Shown: positions 8,913-17,590, counted from the first letter of the stretch. The stretch: 64,000 nt of DNA from Salinicoccus sediminis (GCF_000986795.1 NZ_LAYZ01000025.1:62001-126000), one strand, 5' to 3'. The notes: generated by a model from the sequence alone, not told the origin. Numbers and translations are program-made.

Positions 8913-9048
8913 AATGATACCTCCGCATCAGTGTTATAAATATTTTTTAATTTTTTAATAATAAATTATCTATTTCACTTATATCAAATAGTATCATAAC
9001 ATGATTTTAAATACTTTTTAAATGTAAATTTGAAAGGGTGTTATGTAA
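8913..9048. promoter_or_regulatory. Divergent lysR / prpF-like control region
   Basis: This AT-rich 136-bp region separates divergent genes, the usual location of LysR operators. ATCAT-AAC-ATGAT at 8993-9005 is a perfect 5-3-5 inverted repeat, and an imperfect ATAT-N6-GTAT lies at about 8981-8994. Either could be the regulator site. This is a candidate only. Confidence 0.35.
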
Positions 9049-10176
9049 ATGAAAGTACCTGTAGTAATTATGCGTGGAGGAACAAGTAAGGGTGTCTTCA
9101 TTGATTACGAACAAATGCCAACTGAGCGTAAACTATGGGATGAGTTTTTGCTGGACATCATGGGCAGTCCCGACAGCAGACAGATTGACGGCCTTGGCGG
9201 CGCGAATTCTCTCACAAGTAAAGCTGCCATCATTAAAAAATCCGGACAGCCGGATATCGATATAGAATATACATTTGCACAGGTGAGTATCGGAAATCAA
9301 TTGGTAGACTTCAAAGGAAACTGTGGTAATATTTCCTCTGCAGTCGGTCCCTATGCCATCAACCAGGGGCTTGTACCCGTTGTTGAACCTGTTACAACCG
9401 TCAGGATTTTCAATACGAATACCCAAAAGATGATCATTTCTGAAGTAGAAGTGGAAAATGGTCAGGTGAAAACAGAAGGACTGTGCTCAGTACCAGGTGT
9501 TCCCGGCACAGGGTCGCCGGTATACCTCTCATTCGTCGATGCCGAAGGAGCGGTAACCGGAAAGTTGTTCCCTACGGGGAATCCTGTGGATACCATTGAA
9601 ACATCCAGAGGAATGATGAGAATTTCCATCATAGACGTCGCCAATCCATTGGTGTTCATAAATGCCCGGGATGTGGGACTGACCGGGTCCGAACTGCCTC
9701 ATGACTTCACACCGGAGAAGTTGGCGGAACTTGAAGAAATACGGTCAATTGCTGCTGAAAAATGTCAGTTTGCCAAAAAAGAAGAAGCTACCCGATTATC
9801 GCCTGCAGTCCCTAAAATGACGATTATCGCCCCGCCAGAGAACTTTACAGACGTAGCAGGCGTTGAAAGGAAAGCCGGAGATATGGATTGCAGAATCAGA
9901 ATGATGTCCATGCAAAAACCACATCAGGCCCTGGCGATAACCGGCGCAATCTGTACAACTGCTGCTGCATTTTTGGAAGATACCATTTTCTCAGACTTCC
10001 TGGAAGTGGAGAGTCAGGTCATCCGGCTCGCGCATCCGGCTGGAATCATGGAAACCAAAGTGGATCTCATAGCTGGGAAAATATGTGCAATCAAAGTAGT
10101 ACGTACTGCGCGTGTAATTCTGGAAGGCAGTGTGCATACGAAGCATGATTATGAGTTTGCCGCCAACCTTGCATGA
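9049..10176 (+). CDS. PrpF-family isomerase (methylaconitate / oxalomesaconate tautomerase type)
   Basis: The 375-residue protein begins VVIMRGGTSKGVF and contains IDGLGGANSLTSK, GNCGNISSAVGP and SPAVPKMTIIAPP. These are the diagnostic blocks of the PrpF family, a diaminopimelate-epimerase-like double fold using paired Cys/Lys residues for proton transfer on unsaturated tricarboxylates. Known members isomerise 2-methylaconitate, 4-oxalomesaconate or 3-methylitaconate. No prpBCD, acnD or gallate-pathway gene is nearby. With two CitMHS transporters next to it, a role in using aconitate-like or methylated tricarboxylic acids is likely, but the exact substrate is open. It is preceded by AAAGGGTG. 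Confidence 0.88.
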   Translation: MKVPVVIMRGGTSKGVFIDYEQMPTERKLWDEFLLDIMGSPDSRQIDGLGGANSLTSKAAIIKKSGQPDIDIEYTFAQVSIGNQLVDFKGNCGNISSAVGPYAINQGLVPVVEPVTTVRIFNTNTQKMIISEVEVENGQVKTEGLCSVPGVPGTGSPVYLSFVDAEGAVTGKLFPTGNPVDTIETSRGMMRISIIDVANPLVFINARDVGLTGSELPHDFTPEKLAELEEIRSIAAEKCQFAKKEEATRLSPAVPKMTIIAPPENFTDVAGVERKAGDMDCRIRMMSMQKPHQALAITGAICTTAAAFLEDTIFSDFLEVESQVIRLAHPAGIMETKVDLIAGKICAIKVVRTARVILEGSVHTKHDYEFAANLA

Positions 10177-10204
10177 CGCCCACAACTAGTCCGGTTCTTC
10201 CCTC

Positions 10205-10335
10205 CAAGAGCGAGTGGCAGCCTACTGGGTGTTTTAGTTTCGCTTGAAATCTGTCGTGATTATAAATTTGATGTATTTTTCAATATCGGCTTCCAATGTT
10301 TCAAAAGACGTATACATCTTAAAATAGAAATCCCC
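10205..10335 (-). pseudogene. IS3-family transposase (orfB) C-terminal remnant
   Basis: On the reverse strand MYTSFETLEADIEKYIKF continues, after a frameshift near 10260, as YNHDRFQAKLK. This is the typical C-terminal stretch of IS150/IS3 orfB integrases (compare SYEELEQAIDEYIHFYNHERFQAKLK). Stop codons and the frameshift show it is dead. It fills most of the space between the PrpF-type gene and the second citM-like gene. No terminal repeat is recognisable. The rest of 10336-10468 is AT-rich with no further feature seen. Confidence 0.6.
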
Positions 10336-10468
10336 CCTTATAGTATTTACAGAGTGTTTATTATTTCTCTGTCTACTACAAGGGGAGAATATCAGAGTGC
10401 TTTTCTATATATGAATATATATCAACGTTTTGAAATCAGTTCTTATAAATTATGCATAATATATCGTC

Positions 10469-11821
10469 TTAAATGCTGATGATACCAAACAATACAGCTA
10501 CACCAATCAACACGAGGCTCAGTCCCCATAACCAGAAAAATGAATAGCGGATATGTTTTCCTATTTCTAATCCTGATAATCCAAGTGCCAGCCATACTGC
10601 TGGTGCCAATGGACTGATGAAGGTACCTACAATATTTCCAATAATCATGGCATAGGCAGTTGACAAGGAATCTATCCCTACTGCCGAAGCAATTTGTTCT
10701 ATAACCGGGAATAATGCAAAATAATAAGCATCTGTACTCAGCAGCATATCAAAAGGAATTCCCAAAATACCAACAATCAAATGAATATATTGCGTCACTC
10801 CTTCAGGAAGAATCGTGACGAAATCTTTTGAAATGGCATCCAACATACCTGAGCCTGTAAGTACCCCTAAAAACAGACCGGCAGCGAGGATAATACCTGC
10901 CATTGTCAATGCACTTGGTGCATGGGCACGTAATCTGGCTGTCTGATCTGTGACATTCGGATAATTAATCAGCAATGCAACAGCGACCCCCATCATGAAA
11001 GCAAAACCAGACGGAATAATACCTGAAACTAAAACACCAATAACAGCAAGCGCTACAATCAAATTCACCCAAATAAGTTTAGGTCTCACCAATGAATTTC
11101 CATGCGAGTCGGTTTCTTTGTTCTTTGCTTCATCGTCTTCCTCATCATTTTCTTCAGACGATACTACTAGAGCTACTGCACCATCAACCAGTCCATATTG
11201 GTTTTTAATTCTGCGTTGTTCTCTGAATCCAAGGAAAACAGCAAGTCCAAGCATTAAAATTAAACCTACAATTTGAACAGGAATCAACGGCTGCCAAAGC
11301 TCATTTACATCCATGCCAAGTACAGAAGCCACACGTCCCATAGGTCCTCCCCACGGCACCATATTCATAATAGCTGCACTGCCACCTACCAGTAAGAGAA
11401 GCAAATATGGATTCATCTTCAACCTTTGGTACAACGGCAAAAGTGCAGGTACTGTTATCAGAAATGTCGATGCACCTGAACCGTCCAGCTGTCCAATCGC
11501 TGCAATCAGCACAGTTGCCACAGCGACTTTTACTACATTACCGCCTGATAAAGCTATCATTTTATTAATTATCGGTTCAAAAAGACCTGCATCCTGCATA
11601 ATTCCAAAGAATATTATAGCAAAGATAAACATGACAACAACATTCATAACCTGGGCAATACCATCCTCAAAGAAGACACCAATTTCCGCCACACTAAAAC
11701 CGGCGATCAAAGCGCCAATGACTGGCAAAATGATCATTATAACAATTGGCGAAGTTCTGTTCCAAATCAGTAATACTACTATGGTTAGAATTGTTAAAAT
11801 TCCAATTAAACTTAGACTCAT
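10469..11821 (-). CDS. Second CitMHS-family citrate/dicarboxylate transporter
   Basis: The 450-residue polytopic protein is homologous to the one at 6537-7847. It shares GQLDGSGASTFLITVPA (compare DGDGTTTHMIT), VPWGGPMGRVASVLG and LLSTDAYYFALFPV. A charged cytoplasmic loop rich in Glu/Asp (about residues 215-235) is specific to this copy. GGAGGAAG precedes the ATG. Downstream of a CitA/CitB-type two-component system, and with a cre-like site in its leader, it is probably the induced citrate importer of the pair. Substrate could also be an isocitrate- or tricarballylate-metal complex. Confidence 0.9.
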   Translation of the reverse strand: MSLSLIGILTILTIVVLLIWNRTSPIVIMIILPVIGALIAGFSVAEIGVFFEDGIAQVMNVVVMFIFAIIFFGIMQDAGLFEPIINKMIALSGGNVVKVAVATVLIAAIGQLDGSGASTFLITVPALLPLYQRLKMNPYLLLLLVGGSAAIMNMVPWGGPMGRVASVLGMDVNELWQPLIPVQIVGLILMLGLAVFLGFREQRRIKNQYGLVDGAVALVVSSEENDEEDDEAKNKETDSHGNSLVRPKLIWVNLIVALAVIGVLVSGIIPSGFAFMMGVAVALLINYPNVTDQTARLRAHAPSALTMAGIILAAGLFLGVLTGSGMLDAISKDFVTILPEGVTQYIHLIVGILGIPFDMLLSTDAYYFALFPVIEQIASAVGIDSLSTAYAMIIGNIVGTFISPLAPAVWLALGLSGLEIGKHIRYSFFWLWGLSLVLIGVAVLFGIISI

Positions 11822-11856
11822 ATTTCTTCCTCCTGTTCACAAAATCTTTCCACAAA

Positions 11857-11870
11857 TGAACGCGCTTTCA
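11857..11870. promoter_or_regulatory. cre-like site in the leader of the second citM-like gene
   Basis: The reverse strand reads TGAAAGCGCGTTCA, one mismatch from TGWAANCGNTNWCA and largely palindromic. It lies 36-49 bases upstream of the start codon, downstream of a TTTGAA/TATAAT-like promoter at about 11900-11930. Confidence 0.65.
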
Positions 11871-11964
11871 TTTATAACTATAAATACCTTAAGATTATAA
11901 TGGATTAGTCAAGCGTTCAAAATCCTATTAACATCGTATAACATAACTCAGTTTATGTAATGTT

Positions 11965-11990
11965 GTGGTTTTATTGTTCTTTTAAACCAC
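11965..11990. repeat. GTGGTTT/AAACCAC inverted repeat upstream of the second citM-like promoter
   Basis: GTGGTTT (11965-11971) and AAACCAC (11984-11990) are exact complements separated by 12 bases in very AT-rich DNA, roughly 70 bases upstream of the putative -10. The position fits an activator site for the adjacent CitB-type response regulator. No consensus is known to me that would confirm it. Confidence 0.35.
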
Positions 11991-12022
11991 TTTATGTGTT
12001 TTTTGGTTTTAATGAACAAAAA

Positions 12023-12049
12023 AACATAATGGTTTAAAACCATTATGTT
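12023..12049 (-). terminator. Terminator after the two-component operon
   Basis: Two 13-base arms are perfectly complementary around a single central base (AACATAATGGTTT and its complement). On the reverse strand a run of five or more T follows, 31 bases past the response regulator stop. Confidence 0.85.
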
Positions 12050-12079
12050 GATAAAGAAATCATGTGCACTTAAAGCATT

Positions 12080-12766
12080 TCAACCCAATAAATATTTACG
12101 TTCCGGGCGTCCCACCGTTCCATATTCCACCTCTGAACGACACTCATTTACGGAAATCAAATATTCCAAATATCGTCTTGCAGTCGTTCTTGACGCTCCC
12201 ATTTTTTCACCTATTTCCTCAGCCGACAAACCTTTCTGATTGTTTTTAAGAACCACTAATATATTATGAAGAGTATTTGCATCTATCCCCGTCGGCAATA
12301 TCTGTTCAGTTTCTATCTTATTTTCATCTGGATTTTTAAACAGCTTGTCCACATCATTTTGATTTACTTCTTCTTTGTTTTGTAATAGATTCCTGTCCTG
12401 AAGATATTTCTCTATTGTATTTGTAAAACGGTCAACTGTAACAGGCTTAATTAAATAGTTTTTCACACCGTTTCGTATTGCTCTTTCAAGGAATGTTTTA
12501 TCCGTCGCTGCTGTAATCATAATAATATCGACATCCTCGTAGTTTTGTCGGATAGCCGGAATGATGTCGGTTCCCAGTTGGTCAGGCATATAAATATCAA
12601 GTAACAGCAGATCTACTTTTCTGGTATTTAAAAGCTCAAAGGTTTTTTCGGCATTTAACGCTTTTCCCACTACCTCAACACCTGATATTTTTTCAATAAA
12701 TTTTTCATGAATATCGGCTACGCGAAAATCATCTTCCGCTATTGCGATCTTTATCGTCTCCATCAT
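12080..12766 (-). CDS. Response regulator of the CitB/DcuR type
   Basis: The protein has an N-terminal receiver domain with acidic pocket EDD, phosphoacceptor Asp56/57 in LLLLDIYMP and conserved Lys in LIKPV. The C-terminal helix-turn-helix (KGLSAEEIGEKMGASRTTARRYLEYL) is of the CitB/DctR class. Its first codon overlaps the kinase stop in ATGATGA fashion, so the pair is translationally coupled. A second adjacent ATG (12763) is also possible. It probably activates the downstream citrate-type transporter at 10469 in response to extracellular di- or tricarboxylate. Confidence 0.93.
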   Translation of the reverse strand: MMETIKIAIAEDDFRVADIHEKFIEKISGVEVVGKALNAEKTFELLNTRKVDLLLLDIYMPDQLGTDIIPAIRQNYEDVDIIMITAATDKTFLERAIRNGVKNYLIKPVTVDRFTNTIEKYLQDRNLLQNKEEVNQNDVDKLFKNPDENKIETEQILPTGIDANTLHNILVVLKNNQKGLSAEEIGEKMGASRTTARRYLEYLISVNECRSEVEYGTVGRPERKYLLG

Positions 12767-14361
12767 TGTTCCCCCTTCCATTTTAATTCTTTAGGCAAGT
12801 ATACCGTAAACACAGAGCCCTCTCCGACTTCACTTTGGACTTCAACCAGCCCCCCGAGTTGGCTGACAGTTTCATGAACATTTGCAAGTCCATAACCTCT
12901 TGGGTCATGAGATTTCTTTTGTGTGAAATCTCTGTTAAAAAGAAGCGCCTTGTTCTTCTCGGAAATGCCGGTTCCATTATCATGGACTTCAAAAATGATA
13001 TCATTCCCAAGATCTGTAGCAAAAAACGTTACATATGAATGTTCATGATTCAGAGAAACAGCTTCAAATGCATTATCTAAGAGATTCCCGATAATTACGA
13101 TAAGGTGCGTCAATTTGATATGATTGGGCAGAGTGTGGAGGGAACTGTTTGAATCAATGTCAAAGTTGATTTTCTGTTCGGATGCTTTTCCCATTTTCCC
13201 CAATATTACGGCTTGTATCTTTGTGTCCTCAAGCTGATTAAAAAGGATACGATTTTTAATCTGTAATTCTGTTGTTTCACTCTGTATCATACGGACCGCT
13301 TCTTCGTATTCACCTAATTGCAATAAACTGGATAATACATATAATTTATTCGTAAATTCATGGGTTTGGGCGCGTAGATCTTCCGAGTAGCTCTGAACTT
13401 CAGAAATCGTGTTGAGCATTTGCTCAAATTCAGTTTTATCACGGAATGAAGCGACAACCTCTTTCACTTCATCTTTATGAAAAATCGGTGTCTGATTGAC
13501 AATCAATGTCTTATCTTCCAATGATAATTCCTGGTCCATTTGAGGTTTTCCTGTTTTAAAAAGCTCGTAATGGCTGGAACCGGGCAATACGTCTTCGATT
13601 TTGGAATTTTGAAAACTCCCTTGGACATTTAAAAGTTTTCTTGCAGTGTGATTCATCATCGTTATCCCGCCGGTCCTGTCATATGACAGGATGCCTTCCC
13701 TGACTGATTCCAAAATGGCATCTCTTTCCGTATATAATTTGGCAATTTGATAAGGCTCCAGGCCCATCGTGTCCCTGCGGATATTTCTCGCCAGCAGTAC
13801 ACTTCCTATAATGGCGATCACGAATACGATCAGTGACCTGTATGTCACATCAATGACATCATTTAAAATCCGTTCCTGAATATCTTCCACGAGGAAACCG
13901 ACCGACACAATACCAATAATTTCACCATCCTGGTTAAAAATCGGTGATTTTCCCCGAAGCGAAGGCCCTAATGATCCGTCTGCTCTTGAAATATAAGATT
14001 CACCTTCAACAAGCGCCCGGTCATTATCCCCTCCGACCATTTCCTCTCCAATTTGTTCGGGATTGGTATGGGAATATCGAATGCCTTCCTGATCGCCAAC
14101 GACGATGAACTCGGCATCTATTTGTTCTCTTATTCTTTCCATAGCCGGTTGAATCACCTGCGCGGGGTCATTTGTTTGAAACATATCTGTCAGTTGAGGC
14201 ATCAAAGAAATCGTCCTGGAAATTTTTAAAGCCGTCTGTCCCCTTTCCTCCTCTATTTCCTTTGCCTCAGAGTAGGAATAAGATGCGGTTAAAACAATAA
14301 TGACAAAAAGCACAAGTGATAATACCAGAATCAGTATTTTAGTCTGTAGTGATACTTTCAA
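12763..14361 (-). CDS. Sensor histidine kinase of the CitA/DcuS type
   Basis: The 532-residue protein has a membrane segment at about 8-27, an extracellular PAS-like sensor at about 35-165 with the family-typical RYSHTNP and GIVSVGF blocks, a second membrane segment at 174-192, and a cytoplasmic PAS at about 210-305. The dimerisation helix carries phosphoacceptor His334 in AQTHEFTNKL. The ATPase domain shows NLLDN (426-430), DNGTGIS and GYGLANV. This order is that of CitA, DcuS and MalK sensors for citrate or C4-dicarboxylates. The operon partner is the overlapping response regulator. Confidence 0.94.
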   Translation of the reverse strand: MKVSLQTKILILVLSLVLFVIIVLTASYSYSEAKEIEEERGQTALKISRTISLMPQLTDMFQTNDPAQVIQPAMERIREQIDAEFIVVGDQEGIRYSHTNPEQIGEEMVGGDNDRALVEGESYISRADGSLGPSLRGKSPIFNQDGEIIGIVSVGFLVEDIQERILNDVIDVTYRSLIVFVIAIIGSVLLARNIRRDTMGLEPYQIAKLYTERDAILESVREGILSYDRTGGITMMNHTARKLLNVQGSFQNSKIEDVLPGSSHYELFKTGKPQMDQELSLEDKTLIVNQTPIFHKDEVKEVVASFRDKTEFEQMLNTISEVQSYSEDLRAQTHEFTNKLYVLSSLLQLGEYEEAVRMIQSETTELQIKNRILFNQLEDTKIQAVILGKMGKASEQKINFDIDSNSSLHTLPNHIKLTHLIVIIGNLLDNAFEAVSLNHEHSYVTFFATDLGNDIIFEVHDNGTGISEKNKALLFNRDFTQKKSHDPRGYGLANVHETVSQLGGLVEVQSEVGEGSVFTVYLPKELKWKGEQ

Positions 14362-14445
14362 AAATTTCAGCTTCCTTTAGCATTTAAATGATCCTTCCAA
14401 CAGCTTTTATGTTGAAGAGGATATCATTTAATTTTAAACCATCAA

Positions 14446-14480
14446 TGGCTTTACTTCTATATCAGTGATACTATTTTCTC
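14446..14480 (-). mobile_element. Short IS3-family orfB fragment
   Basis: The reverse strand encodes SITDIEVKPL, matching TDIEVKPL in the larger remnant at 15463-16110. The DNA is identical in 20 of 21 bases with 15798-15818. It is too short to be more than a scar left by rearrangement. The surrounding gap from 14362 to 14582 shows no other feature. Confidence 0.45.
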
Positions 14481-14582
14481 TGAATGTGCCGTCTTAAGTG
14501 AATAATACTCTGTGATTTACAATACTGCAAAACGTACTCCACATATCCGGAGCTGTCCAATCTTTATATGCATCATAAAAAA

Positions 14583-14601
14583 GACCGCCAAATCAGCGGT
14601 C
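14583..14601 (-). terminator. Terminator of the DUF3784-type gene
   Basis: GACCGC and GCGGTC form a short stem. On the reverse strand TTTTTT follows directly. Confidence 0.8.
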
Positions 14602-14632
14602 AGCATAAAACTTTACAGTATAACTGAAAAAG

Positions 14633-14968
14633 CTATTCTCTTTTTTTGAACCTGTCTCCAGTATTAATATATATAATCATATATACAACGATGCCCAAAA
14701 ATAAAATAAGACCTGTATAGAACAACCCATTCATTTCAAATGCTATACTGAAAATCCAGAACAACATACTAAATGATAAGGCAAACATCATTTTCCCCAT
14801 AAACTTAGTTAGTCTGGCGGTATCATACTTCTTTTTTTCCTCTGGTGACATCGTATTATAACCGGCTATTAAGGAAGAACCTTTACCATTTAAAAGTAAA
14901 ATCCCCAATATAATAAACAATACAATGACACCAGCTATTATCAGCAATGCAATAATGTTATCTCCCAC
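14633..14968 (-). CDS. DUF3784-type small membrane protein
   Basis: The 111-residue protein has three predicted membrane segments (about 4-26, 60-80 and 84-103) and the family core NGKGSSLIAGYNTMSPEEKKKYD between the first and second. The start is a GTG at 14968 with AAGGGGG six bases upstream. The longer GTG start at 14986 would place this ribosome-binding site inside the gene. Function is unknown. It stands alone between the carboxylate island and the IS remnants. Confidence 0.75.
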   Translation of the reverse strand: MGDNIIALLIIAGVIVLFIILGILLLNGKGSSLIAGYNTMSPEEKKKYDTARLTKFMGKMMFALSFSMLFWIFSIAFEMNGLFYTGLILFLGIVVYMIIYINTGDRFKKRE

Positions 14969-15148
14969 CGTGTACCCCCTTTGCACATAGTTGCTAGTAA
15001 ACTATCCGGTCTTTCAGATAATGATTATATTTTTGCATTGCCACAATTCAGCTGTTCGATTCAATGGTATCAAACCTTTTTATAAATATCGAACTTTATA
15101 TTTAAATTATTTGTCTGCTACTTGTATGTGACGTGAATACTAAAGGAT

Positions 15149-15277
15149 ATGAATATCATTGAAAGTACCAGAGATTATGACCTGTTGGACCCACCCGTTG
15201 ACCTGGAGTCACGTTATACTGTCGAATATGACCCTGATGAAGTCGAACTTGCAGTGACAGCATTTGAAGATCTGTAA
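15149..15277 (+). other. Short open frame of unknown status, possible gene fragment
   Basis: A 42-codon frame from ATG to TAA reads MNIIESTRDYDLLDPPVDLE and ends VELAVTAFEDL. Codon use looks gene-like, but the ribosome-binding site is poorly spaced and I recognise no family. It sits at the edge of the IS remnants and may be the tail of a lost gene. Confidence 0.2.
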
Positions 15278-15302
15278 ATATTTATACCCCGGAGCCAAAT
15301 GT

Positions 15303-15427
15303 GAGGTGCACCCCTAAAGTTGAACTCCAAAATTCAACTTTAGGGGTGCTTTTATATGTACAGAAAACATACAATAGATTTTAAGCTGAAGGTGATTCAG
15401 CTATATTGTTTGATTTACATTATATAG
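15303..15427 (+). mobile_element. IS3-family (IS150-like) left-end remnant with orfA start
   Basis: An inverted repeat with 17-base arms (GCACCCCTAAAGTTGAA and its complement around CTCCAAAA) precedes an ATG at 15356 that encodes MYRKHTIDFKLKVIQ, the typical helix-turn-helix start of IS150-type orfA. The frame then runs into a stop at 15425 without the rest of the transposase. The hairpin is characteristic of this IS group and limits read-through transcription into the transposase. Confidence 0.65.
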
Positions 15428-15462
15428 TACTATAAAAATCACAACCTCTAAAGTAGTGAAGT

Positions 15463-16110
15463 GATGTTGTGCACCAAAAAGTTATGTTTAAAAAGTATGT
15501 TTCCTGTAATCTACAGTAGACATGTCTTTTTATTCTATCATGATTATAAAAGTGGATGTATTGATGGATGGCAGATCCCAGCTCTGTATATGGCTTGAAC
15601 GACTAGCCATAAAACATTTGTTTAAGCATCCCAAAGAAGTTCTCCACCGGAGAACTATACAGACATTTGCCTTTTCAAGACATACTTTGAAATGTCTCAT
15701 TTCTTTTAAAATACCTCACCTTTTTTTGTGCCGATATTACCAGCCCTGGCCCGAATGACCTGTCATTCGATAGTCTGTTCAATTAATGCTTCTAAAGGCT
15801 TTACTTCGATATCAGTGTGGGCCACTGATTAGATTTTATAAGACAAAGCCTCTCCACTGAATGCATCCATAAATGTGACAAGTAAAATTTTTTCCTGATG
15901 CTGAAATATTATATTGAGTGACATTAATCAATACCTTTTGATACGGACGATTGGTTTTGAACCGACGGGATAGTTTGTTCTTAGCTACTTCACCGACTGT
16001 TCCTTTTTACTGATATACATCCCATTTACCCTAGTTAAGCCTAAAAGACACTTTCTTATTCCGAAACACAATGCAGTTTAACAAAACAGTAGAAATTTAT
16101 CTCGGGCTGC
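15463..16110 (-). pseudogene. Decayed IS3-family orfB (DDE integrase) pseudogene
   Basis: In several frames of the reverse strand I find ordered orfB pieces: KGTVGEVAKNKL and RRFKTNRPYQKVLINVTQ (about 16000-15920), FMDAFSGEALSYKI (about 15860), TDIEVKPLEALIEQ (about 15810), SPVENFFGMLKQMFYG (about 15640) and SFKPYTELGSAIHQYIHFYNHDRIK (about 15600-15525). They follow the order of IS150-type integrases but need many frameshifts and stop codons, so the gene is dead. TGCACCAAAAAGTTATG near 15463 may be the right inverted repeat. No intact protein is made here. Confidence 0.7.
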
Positions 16111-16146
16111 TGAATTAAACTGGTTCGGAGAAATATTTAAATACAA

Positions 16147-16194
16147 AGCACTCCACATATTTGAGTTTAGTTCCACTCAAATATGTGAAGTGCT
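16147..16194. repeat. Long imperfect hairpin in the IS remnant zone
   Basis: AGCACTCCACATATTTGAGT and ACTCAAATATGTGAAGTGCT pair over 20 bases with one mismatch around an 8-base loop. It has no T tract strong enough to call a terminator in either direction. CTCCACATAT recurs at 14537, which suggests the hairpin belongs to a mobile element. Confidence 0.5.
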
Positions 16195-16298
16195 GTATTT
16201 CAAACCTCTACTGACTGAAAAAACTATAAATAATAGCTATAAAGTCACTGCGGTTCCACTTCCTGTGACAGAATATGCTCAGGTTCTTCAAATTGGTA

Positions 16299-16939
16299 TT
16301 ACACATGCTCAATTTCACCTGTAAACTCAAACTCTCCTTCATCTTCATAGGCCGGACTGACTGGATATAAGAGATCTTTACCAACATCTAAACCTTCGAG
16401 TGAAACTTTGTAAGAAAGTGTCTCCATATCCGCTTCTCCCATCAGCTCATCATTCAATACAATGTGCCTATACCCTGGTTATCTCCGGTATTTTGAAATT
16501 TGAACCTGATGTCATTTTCACCTGCATACAGATCTGATGAAATAGTGTATCGTTCAGAACCATTATTATATACATAATTTAGTTCGCCGTCTTTGATATA
16601 GAATGTATAACCACTGCCTCTGTTTCCAAGTGCAAGCAATACCCCTTCATCATCTTCAGTTATATCAATAGGAATTGTGATTTCATAATTCCTATCCAAT
16701 GTTAAAGATGATGCAGACTCGCTTAAATGAGACATACCTGGATAAACTGTAAAGGATTCCCTTGCTCTCAAGTTATCTTCCGGTAAATTCCCCAAACCGT
16801 CCAGGAAGTTCTCAGATAGAGGTAGAGCCCCATTCTTTTCAGCTTCCACATGCCAAGTATCAATCAGATTGTCCAATATTCCCGGATACTCCTCTGAAAC
16901 ATCATTGAGCTCGGAAAAATCCTTGGACTGGTCAAACAA
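16299..16939 (-). pseudogene. Arylsulfatase C-terminal fragment, truncated and frameshifted
   Basis: The frame from 16939 encodes LFDQSKDFSELNDVSEEYP...WHVEAEKNGALPL...ARESFTVYPGMSHLSE, the C-terminal region of large bacterial arylsulfatases. The frame breaks at about 16460, just after QGIGTLY. A one-base shift restores LNDELMGEADMETLSYKVSLEGLDVG...FEFTGEIEHV up to a stop at 16299. The whole catalytic N-terminal part, with the formylglycine site, is absent. The break at about 16940 coincides with the start of a truncated dehydrogenase on the other strand. Confidence 0.75.
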
Positions 16940-16947
16940 AGGCGTGC

Positions 16948-17417
16948 TTGATATGAAATCGGAAAAGTATATGAAAGTAATGGAAGTAAATTCACTTGGT
17001 ACACTTTTAGGGATTCAGAAAAGTATTCCTAAAATGCAGGAAAATGGCGGGGGTTCCATCATTAATATTGCATCAATCGGTGGTCTGAAATCAGGTAATG
17101 CGGATGGTGGGGATGCTGCATACTCGGCATCTAAAGGTAGTGTTCGATCATTGACAAAGCACGTTGCACATAACTTTGCTAAAGATAATATTCGTTGTAG
17201 TGCTGTATATCCAGGCGAGATTATGACTGACATGCTGAAAAATGTATTCGACGAAAACCCTGAAATGTGGGATCAAGTCAAAGTAACAAGCCCGCTTCCA
17301 AATCATATTGCTGATCCAGTAGATATTGCTAATGGTGCAGTTTACCTGGCAAGCGATGATGCGAAAGCAGTGACAGGTACTGAACTCGTGATTGACAACG
17401 GTACAATGACGCATTAA
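16948..17417 (+). pseudogene. Short-chain dehydrogenase C-terminal half, 5'-truncated
   Basis: The frame encodes the latter part of a classical SDR. It includes MEVNSLGTLLGIQKSIPKM, the catalytic Ser region SIINIASIGG, the YSASKG active-site Tyr-Lys, and the C-terminal VTGTELVIDNG. The Rossmann start with TGxxxGxG, about 90 residues, is missing, and no ribosome-binding site fits an internal start. The cut lies within about ten bases of the arylsulfatase fragment end, so one recombination event probably removed both 5' parts. Activity is not expected without the cofactor-binding half. Confidence 0.75.
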
Positions 17418-17428
17418 TAGTATAAGAT

Positions 17429-17465
17429 GGGGTATGAAGGTGCTCCACTTCATATCCCCTTTTTG
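17429..17465 (+). terminator. Terminator after the truncated dehydrogenase
   Basis: GGGGTATGAAG and CTTCATATCCCC pair with a one-base bulge and are followed by TTTTT, so the original transcription stop of the dehydrogenase survives. Confidence 0.75.
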
Positions 17466-17542
17466 TTATATGCTGACATGATTACAGAAAAGCCACTCTA
17501 TATAGTCAGGAGCTGAAAAATTTAAGATCCTCCTTACATAAA

Positions 17543-17573
17543 AAACACTCCCTGGATTTTCCAGGGAGTGTTT
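17543..17573 (-). terminator. Terminator of rplM-rpsI
   Basis: AAACACTCCCTGG and CCAGGGAGTGTTT form a perfect 13-bp stem, and the reverse strand continues with a T run. It lies 18 bases after the rpsI stop. Confidence 0.92.
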
Positions 17574-17590
17574 CAATATATAAGCATATA

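Noticed and set aside
15522-15758. Possible 78-residue protein on the forward strand in the IS zone.
   Set aside because: The opposite strand here carries ordered orfB transposase pieces, the frame has no ribosome-binding site, and its sequence matches nothing I know.
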